From: Nitrospirales bacterium | GTDB lineage: Bacteria; Nitrospirota; Nitrospiria; Nitrospirales; UBA8639 | Direction of reading: 5' to 3' | DNA length: 64,000 nt | Assembly: GCA_031315915.1 (NCBI GenBank) | Contig: JALDRK010000017.1 | Coordinates: 1-64,000 of the forward strand | Notes under the pieces: model-generated | Seen by the model: the letters and a program-made list of their open reading frames with translations, nothing else | Database searches by the model: none | Told to the model about the DNA's origin: nothing | In this document: piece after piece, positions 18,655-26,837 of the stretch | How the letters are laid out: the number at the start of each line of letters is the position of its first letter | Numbering within the stretch: the stretch's first letter is position 1 | Translations under genes and position numbers: made by a program

Positions 18655-19932
18655 ATGACAGCTCATCTTCCGTCTGTTTCCGCAACATTCCCTGAGACCG
18701 TTTCTTTTTCCCTCTTTGAAGGCGACCTTGTCTCCCGGATCTTTGCGCGCCTGGGCATGGGCACCTATCAAGTGAGAGATCTCATTAAGCGAAGTGTGTT
18801 GTTGATCGGCATCACCTGGTTTCCACTTGCCCTGTTAGCCATCCTTTCGGAAGTGCATTGGGTTCAACCGCCAGGTCAGAATTTCTTTTTGGATTTTGCC
18901 GCCTATGGACAGTTGCTTGTCGGTCTGCCGATGTTTCTCCTGGCCGAGCGCGTGATCGATGGGCATACACGGAACACGGCGCGATCTTTCTTGACCACGG
19001 GGGTGGTCCGGCCGGGAGATGCGCCGCGTCTCCTTCAACTCAACCGCCAGGTGAAACGGTTGCGCAGGCAGCTATGGCCTGAGCTGATCTGCTTGGGTAT
19101 CGGCTACCTTCTGACGGTGGCCTGGGTCGTTCCCGAAATGTATAACGATCGTGACACCTGGCATGCCATGGGTCCTATCGTTCACGCGCAGCCATTTTCC
19201 TGGGCCGGTCTGCAGGATCTTTTGCATCAATCACCGCAGTCCCTCACCTGGCCTGGCCTGCTGGAATTAGGATTTGTGGGGCCTCTGACGACTTATTGGT
19301 GGTTGCGCTGGTCGTGGAAGATCACGATCTGGAGCTGGTACCTGTATCGGCTGTCCAGGCTTCGATTGAATCTCGTCGCCTCACACCCGGACAAGACCGG
19401 CGGCATTGGATTTCTCAGTGATGTGCAGACCAAATTCGGTTTGGTGATCCTGGCCTATGGGATCAGTTACGTGGCTCCGACCATCGGATACAAGCTGGCC
19501 TTTGAAGGTGCCACGATGGCCGTGTTCTCCGTGTGGGGGTATGCCGTCGGTTTTGTCATAGGTGCGCCTCTGCTGTTCACCATTCCGCTTTTTATGTTTA
19601 CCACACAGCTCTACCACGCGAAGACGTGCGCGATGAAAATCTTTCAGGACCGGTCGATGGAACGGGCTCTGGCATTCGAAGAAAAATGGCTGAAAGCCTG
19701 TTCGAGCGGGAATTACGAACTTATGAGCAGTAACGATTTGTCCGGATTGCAAGCGCTCAATCAGGTATATGACCATATTCATGCCATGCGGGTGGTTCCC
19801 TTCGACCTGCGATCGTTTTCAGAACTCGTCGGTGCCGCCCTCGGTCCGATGATACCTCTTCTGCCTTATCTGGTCGGCATTCCTGAGCCTTGGTTGCGCG
19901 CCATTATGGAGGGGAAGAGGTTGTTACGCTAG
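18655..19932 (+). CDS. Multi-pass inner-membrane protein, unknown function
   Basis: A 425-residue protein with about six to seven hydrophobic segments (residues ~45-65, ~80-100, ~140-165, ~200-225, ~260-280, ~285-320, ~395-412) separated by basic loops. I recognise no family motif. A histidine/aspartate stretch (SHPDKTGGIGFLSDVQ) lies between two helices on the cytoplasmic or periplasmic side. The start ATG 18655 follows GTGAGAGG. It is 241 bases after the Sel1 gene and 282 or more before the next gene, so it is probably its own unit. Confidence 0.8.
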   Translation: MTAHLPSVSATFPETVSFSLFEGDLVSRIFARLGMGTYQVRDLIKRSVLLIGITWFPLALLAILSEVHWVQPPGQNFFLDFAAYGQLLVGLPMFLLAERVIDGHTRNTARSFLTTGVVRPGDAPRLLQLNRQVKRLRRQLWPELICLGIGYLLTVAWVVPEMYNDRDTWHAMGPIVHAQPFSWAGLQDLLHQSPQSLTWPGLLELGFVGPLTTYWWLRWSWKITIWSWYLYRLSRLRLNLVASHPDKTGGIGFLSDVQTKFGLVILAYGISYVAPTIGYKLAFEGATMAVFSVWGYAVGFVIGAPLLFTIPLFMFTTQLYHAKTCAMKIFQDRSMERALAFEEKWLKACSSGNYELMSSNDLSGLQALNQVYDHIHAMRVVPFDLRSFSELVGAALGPMIPLLPYLVGIPEPWLRAIMEGKRLLR

Positions 19933-20223
19933 GACCGGTTCCCTTTGGATGGACCCCGGGACATCCATGGGAGAACCTCTGACCGGGAACCAATCGAGGT
20001 GTGATCCTTTCTGATGGTTACAATCCTGTTCATGAGGAGACCTGTCTGAAGAGTCCTTCTGCTATCGTATTGTCTACAATCCCACATCGGTGCAATAAGA
20101 CTTTGTTCTCTTTGCATGAAACCCCTACGGATCAGACCGGATTGGCATGGTGTCTTTCAAGGTGGACTTGATTGAGATTCGAGGGTATTCTGAAAAGATA
20201 CCGTTTCCGGTTTATTGAATGGA

Positions 20224-20742
20224 ATGATCAAGCTTCTCGCCAAACTGCTCCGGGTTTTACATTCCGAAACCGAGCCTGCCCAGATTTCCTTGGGATTATG
20301 CTTTGCCATGGTTGCCGGGCTGACTCCTCTTCTGAGCCTGCATAATCTGCTCGTACTGCTCTTGGTTTGTGTCCTACGAGTGAACGTGTCGGCTTTTCTG
20401 TTGGGGCTGGCAGTGTTCACCGGAATCGCTTATATGCTTGATCCGCTGTTTCATCAAATCGGCTTTGCGGTATTGACCGCTCCGGCTTTGGAAGGTCTCT
20501 GGACTGCCTTGTACCAGTCTGTGTGGTGGCGGTTGGAGCATTTCAATAATTCCATTGTGATGGGAAGCCTGGTGTTCTCTGTGATGTTGTTTGTTCCCGT
20601 TCTGTTGCTCGCGAACCTCTTGATCCGTCGGTATCGGCAACATGTTCTGGCCTGGGTGCAGAAAACCCGGATCATGCAAATGTTCAAGGCCAGCAAGCTG
20701 TATCAGACGTACGAGGCCCTTTCTGCGTGGAGGCCGGGCTGA
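20224..20742 (+). CDS. TIGR03546-family membrane protein
   Basis: About 172 residues with four to five transmembrane helices. The N-terminal pattern (KLLRVLHSETEPAQISLG, then 'AMVAGLTPLLSLHNLL') matches the uncharacterised TIGR03546 family as I know it. The stop overlaps the next start (TGATG at 20740-20744), and the next gene belongs to the TIGR03545 family, the usual partner, which supports both calls. I place the start at ATG 20224; TTG 20215 in the same frame is possible and neither has a good ribosome-binding site. Function is unknown; the pair probably forms an envelope complex. Confidence 0.8.
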   Translation: MIKLLAKLLRVLHSETEPAQISLGLCFAMVAGLTPLLSLHNLLVLLLVCVLRVNVSAFLLGLAVFTGIAYMLDPLFHQIGFAVLTAPALEGLWTALYQSVWWRLEHFNNSIVMGSLVFSVMLFVPVLLLANLLIRRYRQHVLAWVQKTRIMQMFKASKLYQTYEALSAWRPG

Positions 20743-22538
20743 TGGCCAAGTGGATTCGCTGGTGGGGACTTGGGGCCTTCCTGGTGGTTGCTACGCTTGT
20801 GGGCTGTGTGTGGGTTTTTCTCGTGGATGGATGGGTGGAAGGCCTAATTGAAGATGCGGGAACGAGCGCCGTAGGCGCGAAAGTCGAATTGGATAACGCG
20901 GATCTCACCTTGTTTCCTGCCGGACTTACATTGACCCGATTGCAAGTAACGAATCCCCGAAAACCCATGACGAATGCGGTTGAGGTGGCAAAAGTGGCGA
21001 TGGGCTTGGACGGACTGAATCTATTGCGCCGCAAGGTCATTGTGGAAGAAATGGCGTTGGAAGGTGTTCGTTTAAGCACGCCCCGGACAACCTCCGGAGC
21101 TATTAAAGCCACACCGGAAGCGCTCTCTCCCGAGAAAGATTCCGGGATGTTTTCTGTTTCTCTTCCGTCTCTTGAGATTCCGGATGTCAAAACGATACTG
21201 GAACAAGAGGATCTGGAAACGATCCGGCTGATTGAGACGCTGAAAGCTGATATTCAGGGAGAAAAGGAGGCATGGGAAAAACGGCTGAAGGAACTGCCTG
21301 GGAAAGCCCAATTGGCCGAATACAAAGAACGGGTGAAGAATCTGAAAAAAGCCACCAAAGGCGGGTTGGAAGGAGTGTTGGGCGGAGTAGGGGAAGTGCA
21401 GTCCCTGAAGCAGGATATTGAGCAGGAAATTCAATCGCTGAAGGGGGCCAAGAAAGAGTTCGAGGAGAAGGTGGCGTTATTACGCACGCGCCTTGATCAG
21501 GTGAAAACGGCCCCGCAACGGGATATTCAACGTTTGAAGGCCAAGTATACTTTGTCTCCGCAGGGTCTGGCTAATATGAGTCAGTCCCTTTTGGGAGACG
21601 AAATCGGATCGTGGGTTCGGCAAGGGGCCGAATGGTATGAGCGAGTCAAGCCTCCTTCTGAAGGCGCCCAGACTTTGCAAGGGAGGAGGCTGGTCCTGAA
21701 GTTCAGAAGCCCATACGGGGGAAAGGGGTTGATGTGCATTTTCATGAAGAGAATCCGCTGCCGGATTTTTTGATCAAGTTGACGAAAGTTTCTGTCAGTT
21801 TAGATGTGGGAGATTTATCCGGGACGGTTCGCCATATTACCAACGATCAACCGACATTAGGTCAACCCACGACCTTCACCTTCTCCGGAGAGCAATTGAA
21901 AGGCGTGAAGTCAGTGAATCTGGAAGGAACCCTCAATCACGGGAAATGCGGCCAACTCGCAAGACCGGATGTCGGTGCAAGCCAAAGGCTATCAGTTGAC
22001 CGACGTGGGGTTATCCAACGACAACAAATGGCCTGTGGCTCTCACCAGCGGATTGGCGGATGTCAAAGTCAGGGCGGAACTGAATGGACAGCAATTGAGG
22101 GCCCAAGGAGGAGCGAGTCTTTCAAAATCTCCAACTCTCGTCGGGCAAGGAAGGCGATACGAACCCCCGACCCAGTCGTTATCCTCAGCCGTGCGGGACA
22201 TTTCTGAGTTGTCGATTGACGCGGACGTCAAGGGAACGCTGGACCAATATGATGTGGCGTTGTCTTCCGATCTTGATCGTATTCTACAGAATGCAGCGGG
22301 CAAGATGGTAAACGACCTGGCAGCCAAGTTTGGGGCGGAACTGCAAACGGCCATATCCGCCAAGATTGCCGAACCCATGCAGCAATTGAAGAAAAATCTG
22401 GCCGGGTTTGATGGAATGGCCAACGAGTTCACCGAACGCGTCTCGGAACACAACGACGTGCTTAAAAACCTGTTGGAAAAGAACCTTCCCGTGAAAGGCC
22501 TCAAGGACCTCCCCGGCGGTCTCAAGTCTCTGTTTTAA
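20742..22538 (+). CDS. TIGR03545-family envelope protein, frameshifted
   Basis: One N-terminal transmembrane helix (residues ~8-28) is followed by an AsmA/DUF748-like beta region (VELDNADLTLFPAGLTLTRL), a long charged coiled coil (~160-260) and a C-terminal AsmA-like part ending LPGGLKSLF. The reading frame breaks at about 21725-21735 and again near 21950; between about 22110 and 22160 a further compensated pair of indels is likely, because a neighbouring frame gives a better sequence there. Repaired length is about 598 residues. It starts inside the stop codon of the TIGR03546 gene, showing translational coupling. A single-pass periplasmic protein; no established function. Confidence 0.75.
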
Positions 22539-23091
22539 TCCATCACGTCCATATCTCCAGCATTTTGGTGGGCGAGGGTCTATTCATCTGTCATCTCAAG
22601 AGCTGACACAAGGAACTTCCTCTCATGTCATCCTGAGTAAAACGAAGGATCTGTGCCCCAACCACTCCGTCCTAGTTTCACAAAATTCCACTCTCGTCCT
22701 AATAATATCACCTTCAGGTCGGCCAACAGGGCTGACGTTGTAATCAACAGGCGGACCTTGTTTGAGCCCTGCGAGTCCGCTCTCCCTGCGCCCACGTCAG
22801 CACGAATCTATGAGGCCGATCTGGGTGGAATGGTTTGGTCACTTCTTGCCGAAACAAAGTGACTTGACTGCTGCCGAAACCCGGCATCTAAGAGACAAGG
22901 CCACAAGAACCCGCAGAGAAAATGAACTATTCTGAATAATCAGGAAGGTGGGAATGGGCCAAGGAGTATGCGTGAAGGCAAGGCCTGCCGCCCCGGGGCA
23001 TTGCTATCGGGTTTGATTGGATAACTGAGGGTAGCTTGACGTTGTCTGCGAGGGACACCGCTGAAAAGGGGAGAAAGGTGTTGGAAGGGTC
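22539..23091. other. Intergenic region with a dispersed-repeat fragment
   Basis: No convincing gene. At 22626-22658 is a motif, GTCATCCTGAG followed by ACGAAGGATCTGTG, that recurs in palindromic form at 29529-29610. A 69-codon open frame at 22653-22862 overlaps it and probably belongs to the repeated element rather than a gene. Confidence 0.5.
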
Positions 23092-23259
23092 TTATGTGAA
23101 TTTTTGACTATTTTCTGTTCTAGGGAAATCCTGTCTGCAGTCGCGCTCCATGATTTTACGTCGGGCTGCCTCTTTTGGCTTCCATCGCAAGGCCCACCCG
23201 ACTTTGTGGGGCTTGCAGATCGCGCAAGATCGACGCTTCCTTGCGTATTGTTTTCGCAT
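23092..23259 (-). CDS. Small basic CxxC protein (tentative)
   Basis: A possible 55-residue protein starting at ATG 23259, just after the antitoxin gene. It has a basic N-terminus and a compact motif, RSCAICKPHKVGWALRWKPK, that reads like a small conserved zinc-binding or RNA-binding module. An AAGGG lies ten bases before the start. It may be the third gene of the toxin-antitoxin operon. I do not recognise a named family; a chance frame is possible. Confidence 0.45.
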   Translation of the reverse strand: MRKQYARKRRSCAICKPHKVGWALRWKPKEAARRKIMERDCRQDFPRTENSQKFT

Positions 23260-23272
23260 AGTCGGACAGCCC

Positions 23273-23503
23273 TTAACTGAAGGCAAACACATCCATTTGA
23301 ACCGATTTCACGGGCTTGGCCTGACCATGGACCATTTGTCGAACCTTTTCCGTCGTGTCGCGACTAAAGACAGGCTCACCACAATGCGTGCAAACGGAGG
23401 CCGGAACGTTTTCAACCCTAATGGGTCGTCCCTCAATTTCAAATACTTCATCAACACGTTCTTCGCGAGCCTCGGATTTTCCACACACATGACACCGAAA
23501 CAT
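23273..23503 (-). CDS. YgiT/MqsA-type zinc-finger antitoxin
   Basis: A 76-residue protein with two CxxC pairs (CHVC at residues 4-7, CTHC around 38-41) and the intervening 'RVENVPASVCTHCGEPVFS' typical of the YgiT-type zinc finger found at the N-terminus of MqsA and in stand-alone antitoxins. The MqsA DNA-binding helix-turn-helix is absent, so this is the short form. It follows the DUF4258 gene by two bases on the same strand, the toxin-first order seen in mqsRA-like pairs. Expected role: binding and neutralising the upstream toxin, probably with autoregulation. Confidence 0.82.
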   Translation of the reverse strand: MFRCHVCGKSEAREERVDEVFEIEGRPIRVENVPASVCTHCGEPVFSRDTTEKVRQMVHGQAKPVKSVQMDVFAFS

Positions 23504-23505
23504 GC

Positions 23506-23814
23506 TTACCTCCGTTTCATAAAACTATACCACTCTTCCGGATCAGGTTCATAGATGGTAATGATCTTTAAGAAGTCGGACTCCACGTAGGAAACTTGAA
23601 TGTGCAAGGGCCGTTTCGATTGTGTGTAACCCAGGAGAAGACAACTTGGGGCGTACTTGTCATCAGGGTAATCTTCAATGCATTGAGCGTCTTGTCCTGC
23701 CTCTCGAATTTCCAAATCGCTGATGTTTCGCTCAACAGCTCGTTTGAAGGCATGGTGGCTAAACTCAAACCGGCCGTTGCCCAGTTGGTGGCGAATATTC
23801 TCCAAGGTTCTCAT
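23506..23814 (-). CDS. DUF4258 protein, probable type II toxin
   Basis: A 102-residue protein with the DUF4258 pattern: 'FEFSHHAFKRAVERNIS' (His/Arg-containing helix), 'EIREAG..AQCIEDYPDDKYAPSCLLLGYT' and 'PLHIQVSY', then a strand ending in a YEPDPEEW motif. The family has a RelE/BrnT-like fold and normally sits directly before a YgiT-type zinc-finger gene, as here (two-base gap). Probable activity is RNA cleavage, inferred from the fold relationship only. It is an intact minus-strand pair next to the type I restriction locus, a common accessory-gene setting. Confidence 0.82.
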   Translation of the reverse strand: MRTLENIRHQLGNGRFEFSHHAFKRAVERNISDLEIREAGQDAQCIEDYPDDKYAPSCLLLGYTQSKRPLHIQVSYVESDFLKIITIYEPDPEEWYSFMKRR

Positions 23815-24176
23815 AGTTATTCGGTTAACAAAGGGAGCGAAGCGATGATCTGATTACCAATAGCCACCGATAGGCAATAGATGGATAGTATTTTACACGG
23901 TGATTGTATTTTTCCAGAATGACCCAAGTCCGGCCGAAATCCGCGTCAATACTGTGAACCGATAAATTGAATGATGATGTATAGATCCGACATGTTCTGG
24001 CGGGCATCCATCTTCTCCTTCGGCACCGGAGCAACCAACCATCTAGAAGGGATACCCGATTCCCTTTCATGTTTCACCTAAGGATGAGTCGAGCCATTCC
24101 GGCGTCCGTGCGATGGCGATTTGAAGGTATCGTTGACTCACGGCGGTTGCGAACGTAGGATGCATAATCTTCCAAG
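23815..24176. other. Intergenic region, no gene seen
   Basis: It separates the toxin-antitoxin pair from hsdMS. I find no coding frame of plausible composition. It should contain the promoter of the minus-strand toxin gene near 23815-23880, but no clear -35/-10 pair stands out. Confidence 0.5.
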
Positions 24177-26828
24177 TTAATGACGCGTTATTGACAAGTT
24201 ATCAGAAAGAGGGATTGGGGTCTCGGCTGAAGTTGGTTTTTCTTCGCCCCAGACTTTGGCGAGGGTGGCTTGGATTTTTTTCTCGAACCGTTCGATCAGC
24301 TCACGGTTTGAGGCTACGAGGGCCTGTTCGGCTTCGATCTCTGCGACGATGGCTTGTTGAGTAGTGAGGGGTGGGAGGGGGATATTGGCGTCGTTTAAAC
24401 TCCTGATCGGAAGTTGAGGCTGTGCTGCGCCTGAAATAATTGCATCTCGCTGTGATTTGAAATTTTGTGATTGAAAGAAATGGAAAAGGTAACTTCTAGA
24501 TAATTTTGTGGTATCAGATCTGAAAATCAGCATCCCGGAATTTATGCGAACATGCTCATACTTAACTGACTCGTCGTAATATCCAGTGTTTCCAATCGTT
24601 CCCCGTGTAGTGAGAACAACATCACCTCGTTGAAGCTTTCCCTTCCGTAGCGCTTCGTCTTTTTCTTTAGAAATGAATTCTAGCTCTGAGAAGTTGAATC
24701 CGTCGGAACGAACATTCTTCGTGTTAAGGAACAAACAGTACCCTGAATTGGAAAAATCTTCTTTCTTCGGGTAATTAACGCCTCTATCTCCGTCGATTAT
24801 TTCGAAAGGGGCATCAATAAAGTTTGGTTTCGGCCAGTCGGGATGGATGGGGATGTGGGGGCGGTAGTTGTCGAGGACGGTACGGGCGCCTTCGAAGACT
24901 ATCTGGTAGCCCTCAATCTCCCCCACGATCTCCTTCTGCATCTCTAGCGGCGGCAGGGGGATTTGGACTGATTCAATATCTGATTGATTGATGCTTGGGT
25001 AGGCCCCCTTTCCCATCATCCCAACCATTTGATCGACTGCCTTTTCATTCCGCAGCATGAGGATCAGAAACCCAGAAAGCAGTCGGTCTGCCTTGGCACG
25101 CAAGACGGCGAACCCGGTTGAAGCAACCGCTCGATCAGGAACCTCAGTGAGAATCGAAAATGCTTTTAGATTCGGGCGGACAGTTGAGATTAAAACGTCA
25201 CCGTGGCTCACTAACCGTCGCGCTCTGCTTGGCGCCGCCTCGACTGTAACTCTGCTCGCACCAAGAAACTTCCCGGATCCATTTGCCACGCAAGAGATGT
25301 CGATGTAGTTAAAGAAAGATCCGGGGTATGCGTCCGCCGGATTTACCGTCTCAGGGTTGATTTCACAGACTTCGTTTAGTGTGACATGGGGGTATTGGGA
25401 TATCGCCGCTCCACTCTCACGATACCGCTCCCCACTCAGGTTGTAGTCGCCATTTTCAGCGATCTTTTCCTTCAGGATGATCAATCCAAGAGTAGGATGA
25501 AGGTCTTCAACTGGTTCCTGGCTTCGAAACTTCCGCAGAAACTCATTGAGTTCCACAAGAGCCTGTGGCAGATCGTTTTTCTCAATGGGGCGACGCTGTG
25601 TTCCGAGGCCGAAACCATCGTTCTCGATTTTGAAGAAAGCGATCGTGTTTGTCTTCTTTGCCAGCGACTTGTCTAGGATGAGGATAGAAGTCTTCACGCC
25701 TGAGTAGGGATTGAAGACTCCGGCGGGAAGGGAGATAACGGCAACCAGGTATTCTTCCACAAGCATCTTGCGTAGCTGCGTGTAGGCATTTTGACTTTGG
25801 AAGATGATGCCCTCGGGTACGATGATACCGGCCCGGCCGGTGGGAGTGAGGTGCTCAGCCATGTAGTCTACGAACAATACTTCGCTTCGCTTGGACTGCA
25901 CCGAAAAACGGTTGTGCGGTTTGATGCCGCCTTTTGGCGTCATGAAGGGCGGGTTGGCAAGGATGACATCGGCATACTCGCTCCAACGGTCCTGGCTCGT
26001 AAGCGTGTCATATTCAAAAATATGCGGGTCGGTGAACCCGTGCAAGTAGAGGTTAACCAACGACAGGCGCACCATATCTGGCGAAATGTCGTAGCCCTTG
26101 AAGTTGGTGGCCAGGCGCCCCTTTTCATCGGGAGTCAGTAGGTCACCTTTGGCGGAGGGAATCCTCGAAGAATGTAGGCCAGCTTCGTCGCCATTCTTGC
26201 TTCCGTTCGGCTCGATACCTTCCGCTGAACTATTTTCTCTAAGGATGTGCTTGTAGGAGGAGATGAGAAATCCGGCGGTGCCGCAAGCCGGATCGAGTAC
26301 CGTCTCGGTCTTCTTCGGGTCGAGGATGGCCACGATGAAGTCGATGATATGTCGAGGTGTGCGAAACTGCCCGGCGTCTCCCTGAGAACCGAGGACGGAG
26401 AGCAGATACTCATAGGCATCGCCCAAGCGTTCGGAATGTTCGTAGGTGAACTCGTCGATAATTTTAAGGAATGCGCGCAAAGTTTCCGGGTCCCGATACG
26501 GCAGATAGGCGTTCTTGAAGATGTCCCGGAAGAGCAGTGGAATGCCGGGGTTCTCCGGCATTTTGGCGATGGCCTCAGCATAGAGGTTCAGAATCTCATG
26601 ACCGCCCAGGCCGGAGCGCATGAGTTTTGCCCAGCCGTAGCGGGCAAATTTTCCGGCGAAGAACTTGCGTTTCCCGCCGAATTCTTCGCTCTCGGCATCC
26701 ATGTCGTCCATGAATTTGTAGATAAGAGCGATGGTGATCTGCTCGACCTGGCTTTTGGGGTCTGGCACTTTGCCCACCAGAATATCTCGTGCGGTGTCGA
26801 TGCGGCGTTTGGTGTCGGTGTCGAGCAT
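24177..26828 (-). CDS. Type I restriction-modification methylase/specificity fusion (HsdM-HsdS)
   Basis: An 883-residue protein. Residues 1-~490 are an N6-adenine methylase: an HsdM-type helical N-terminus, SAM motif I VLDPACGTAGF (~177-187) and catalytic NPPF (292-295). From ~490 two target-recognition domains follow, each ending in a PLPPLE/PLPPLT conserved region and helix (QIPLPPLEMQKEIVGEIE; 'PLPPLTTQQAIVAEIEAE'). Separate M and S genes are usual; this is an M-S fusion. A polar insertion around 198-230 (SSAEGIEPNGSKNGDEAG) interrupts the region after motif I. The gene is fully open, in contrast to hsdR nine bases upstream. It could still methylate DNA as an orphan enzyme. Confidence 0.92.
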   Translation of the reverse strand: MLDTDTKRRIDTARDILVGKVPDPKSQVEQITIALIYKFMDDMDAESEEFGGKRKFFAGKFARYGWAKLMRSGLGGHEILNLYAEAIAKMPENPGIPLLFRDIFKNAYLPYRDPETLRAFLKIIDEFTYEHSERLGDAYEYLLSVLGSQGDAGQFRTPRHIIDFIVAILDPKKTETVLDPACGTAGFLISSYKHILRENSSAEGIEPNGSKNGDEAGLHSSRIPSAKGDLLTPDEKGRLATNFKGYDISPDMVRLSLVNLYLHGFTDPHIFEYDTLTSQDRWSEYADVILANPPFMTPKGGIKPHNRFSVQSKRSEVLFVDYMAEHLTPTGRAGIIVPEGIIFQSQNAYTQLRKMLVEEYLVAVISLPAGVFNPYSGVKTSILILDKSLAKKTNTIAFFKIENDGFGLGTQRRPIEKNDLPQALVELNEFLRKFRSQEPVEDLHPTLGLIILKEKIAENGDYNLSGERYRESGAAISQYPHVTLNEVCEINPETVNPADAYPGSFFNYIDISCVANGSGKFLGASRVTVEAAPSRARRLVSHGDVLISTVRPNLKAFSILTEVPDRAVASTGFAVLRAKADRLLSGFLILMLRNEKAVDQMVGMMGKGAYPSINQSDIESVQIPLPPLEMQKEIVGEIEGYQIVFEGARTVLDNYRPHIPIHPDWPKPNFIDAPFEIIDGDRGVNYPKKEDFSNSGYCLFLNTKNVRSDGFNFSELEFISKEKDEALRKGKLQRGDVVLTTRGTIGNTGYYDESVKYEHVRINSGMLIFRSDTTKLSRSYLFHFFQSQNFKSQRDAIISGAAQPQLPIRSLNDANIPLPPLTTQQAIVAEIEAEQALVASNRELIERFEKKIQATLAKVWGEEKPTSAETPIPLSDNLSITRH

Positions 26829-26837
26829 GAATCCCCT

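Noticed and set aside
22653-22862. A 69-codon frame in the intergenic region after the TIGR03545 gene
   Set aside because: No ribosome-binding site; overlaps a dispersed repeat, so more likely part of a non-coding element.
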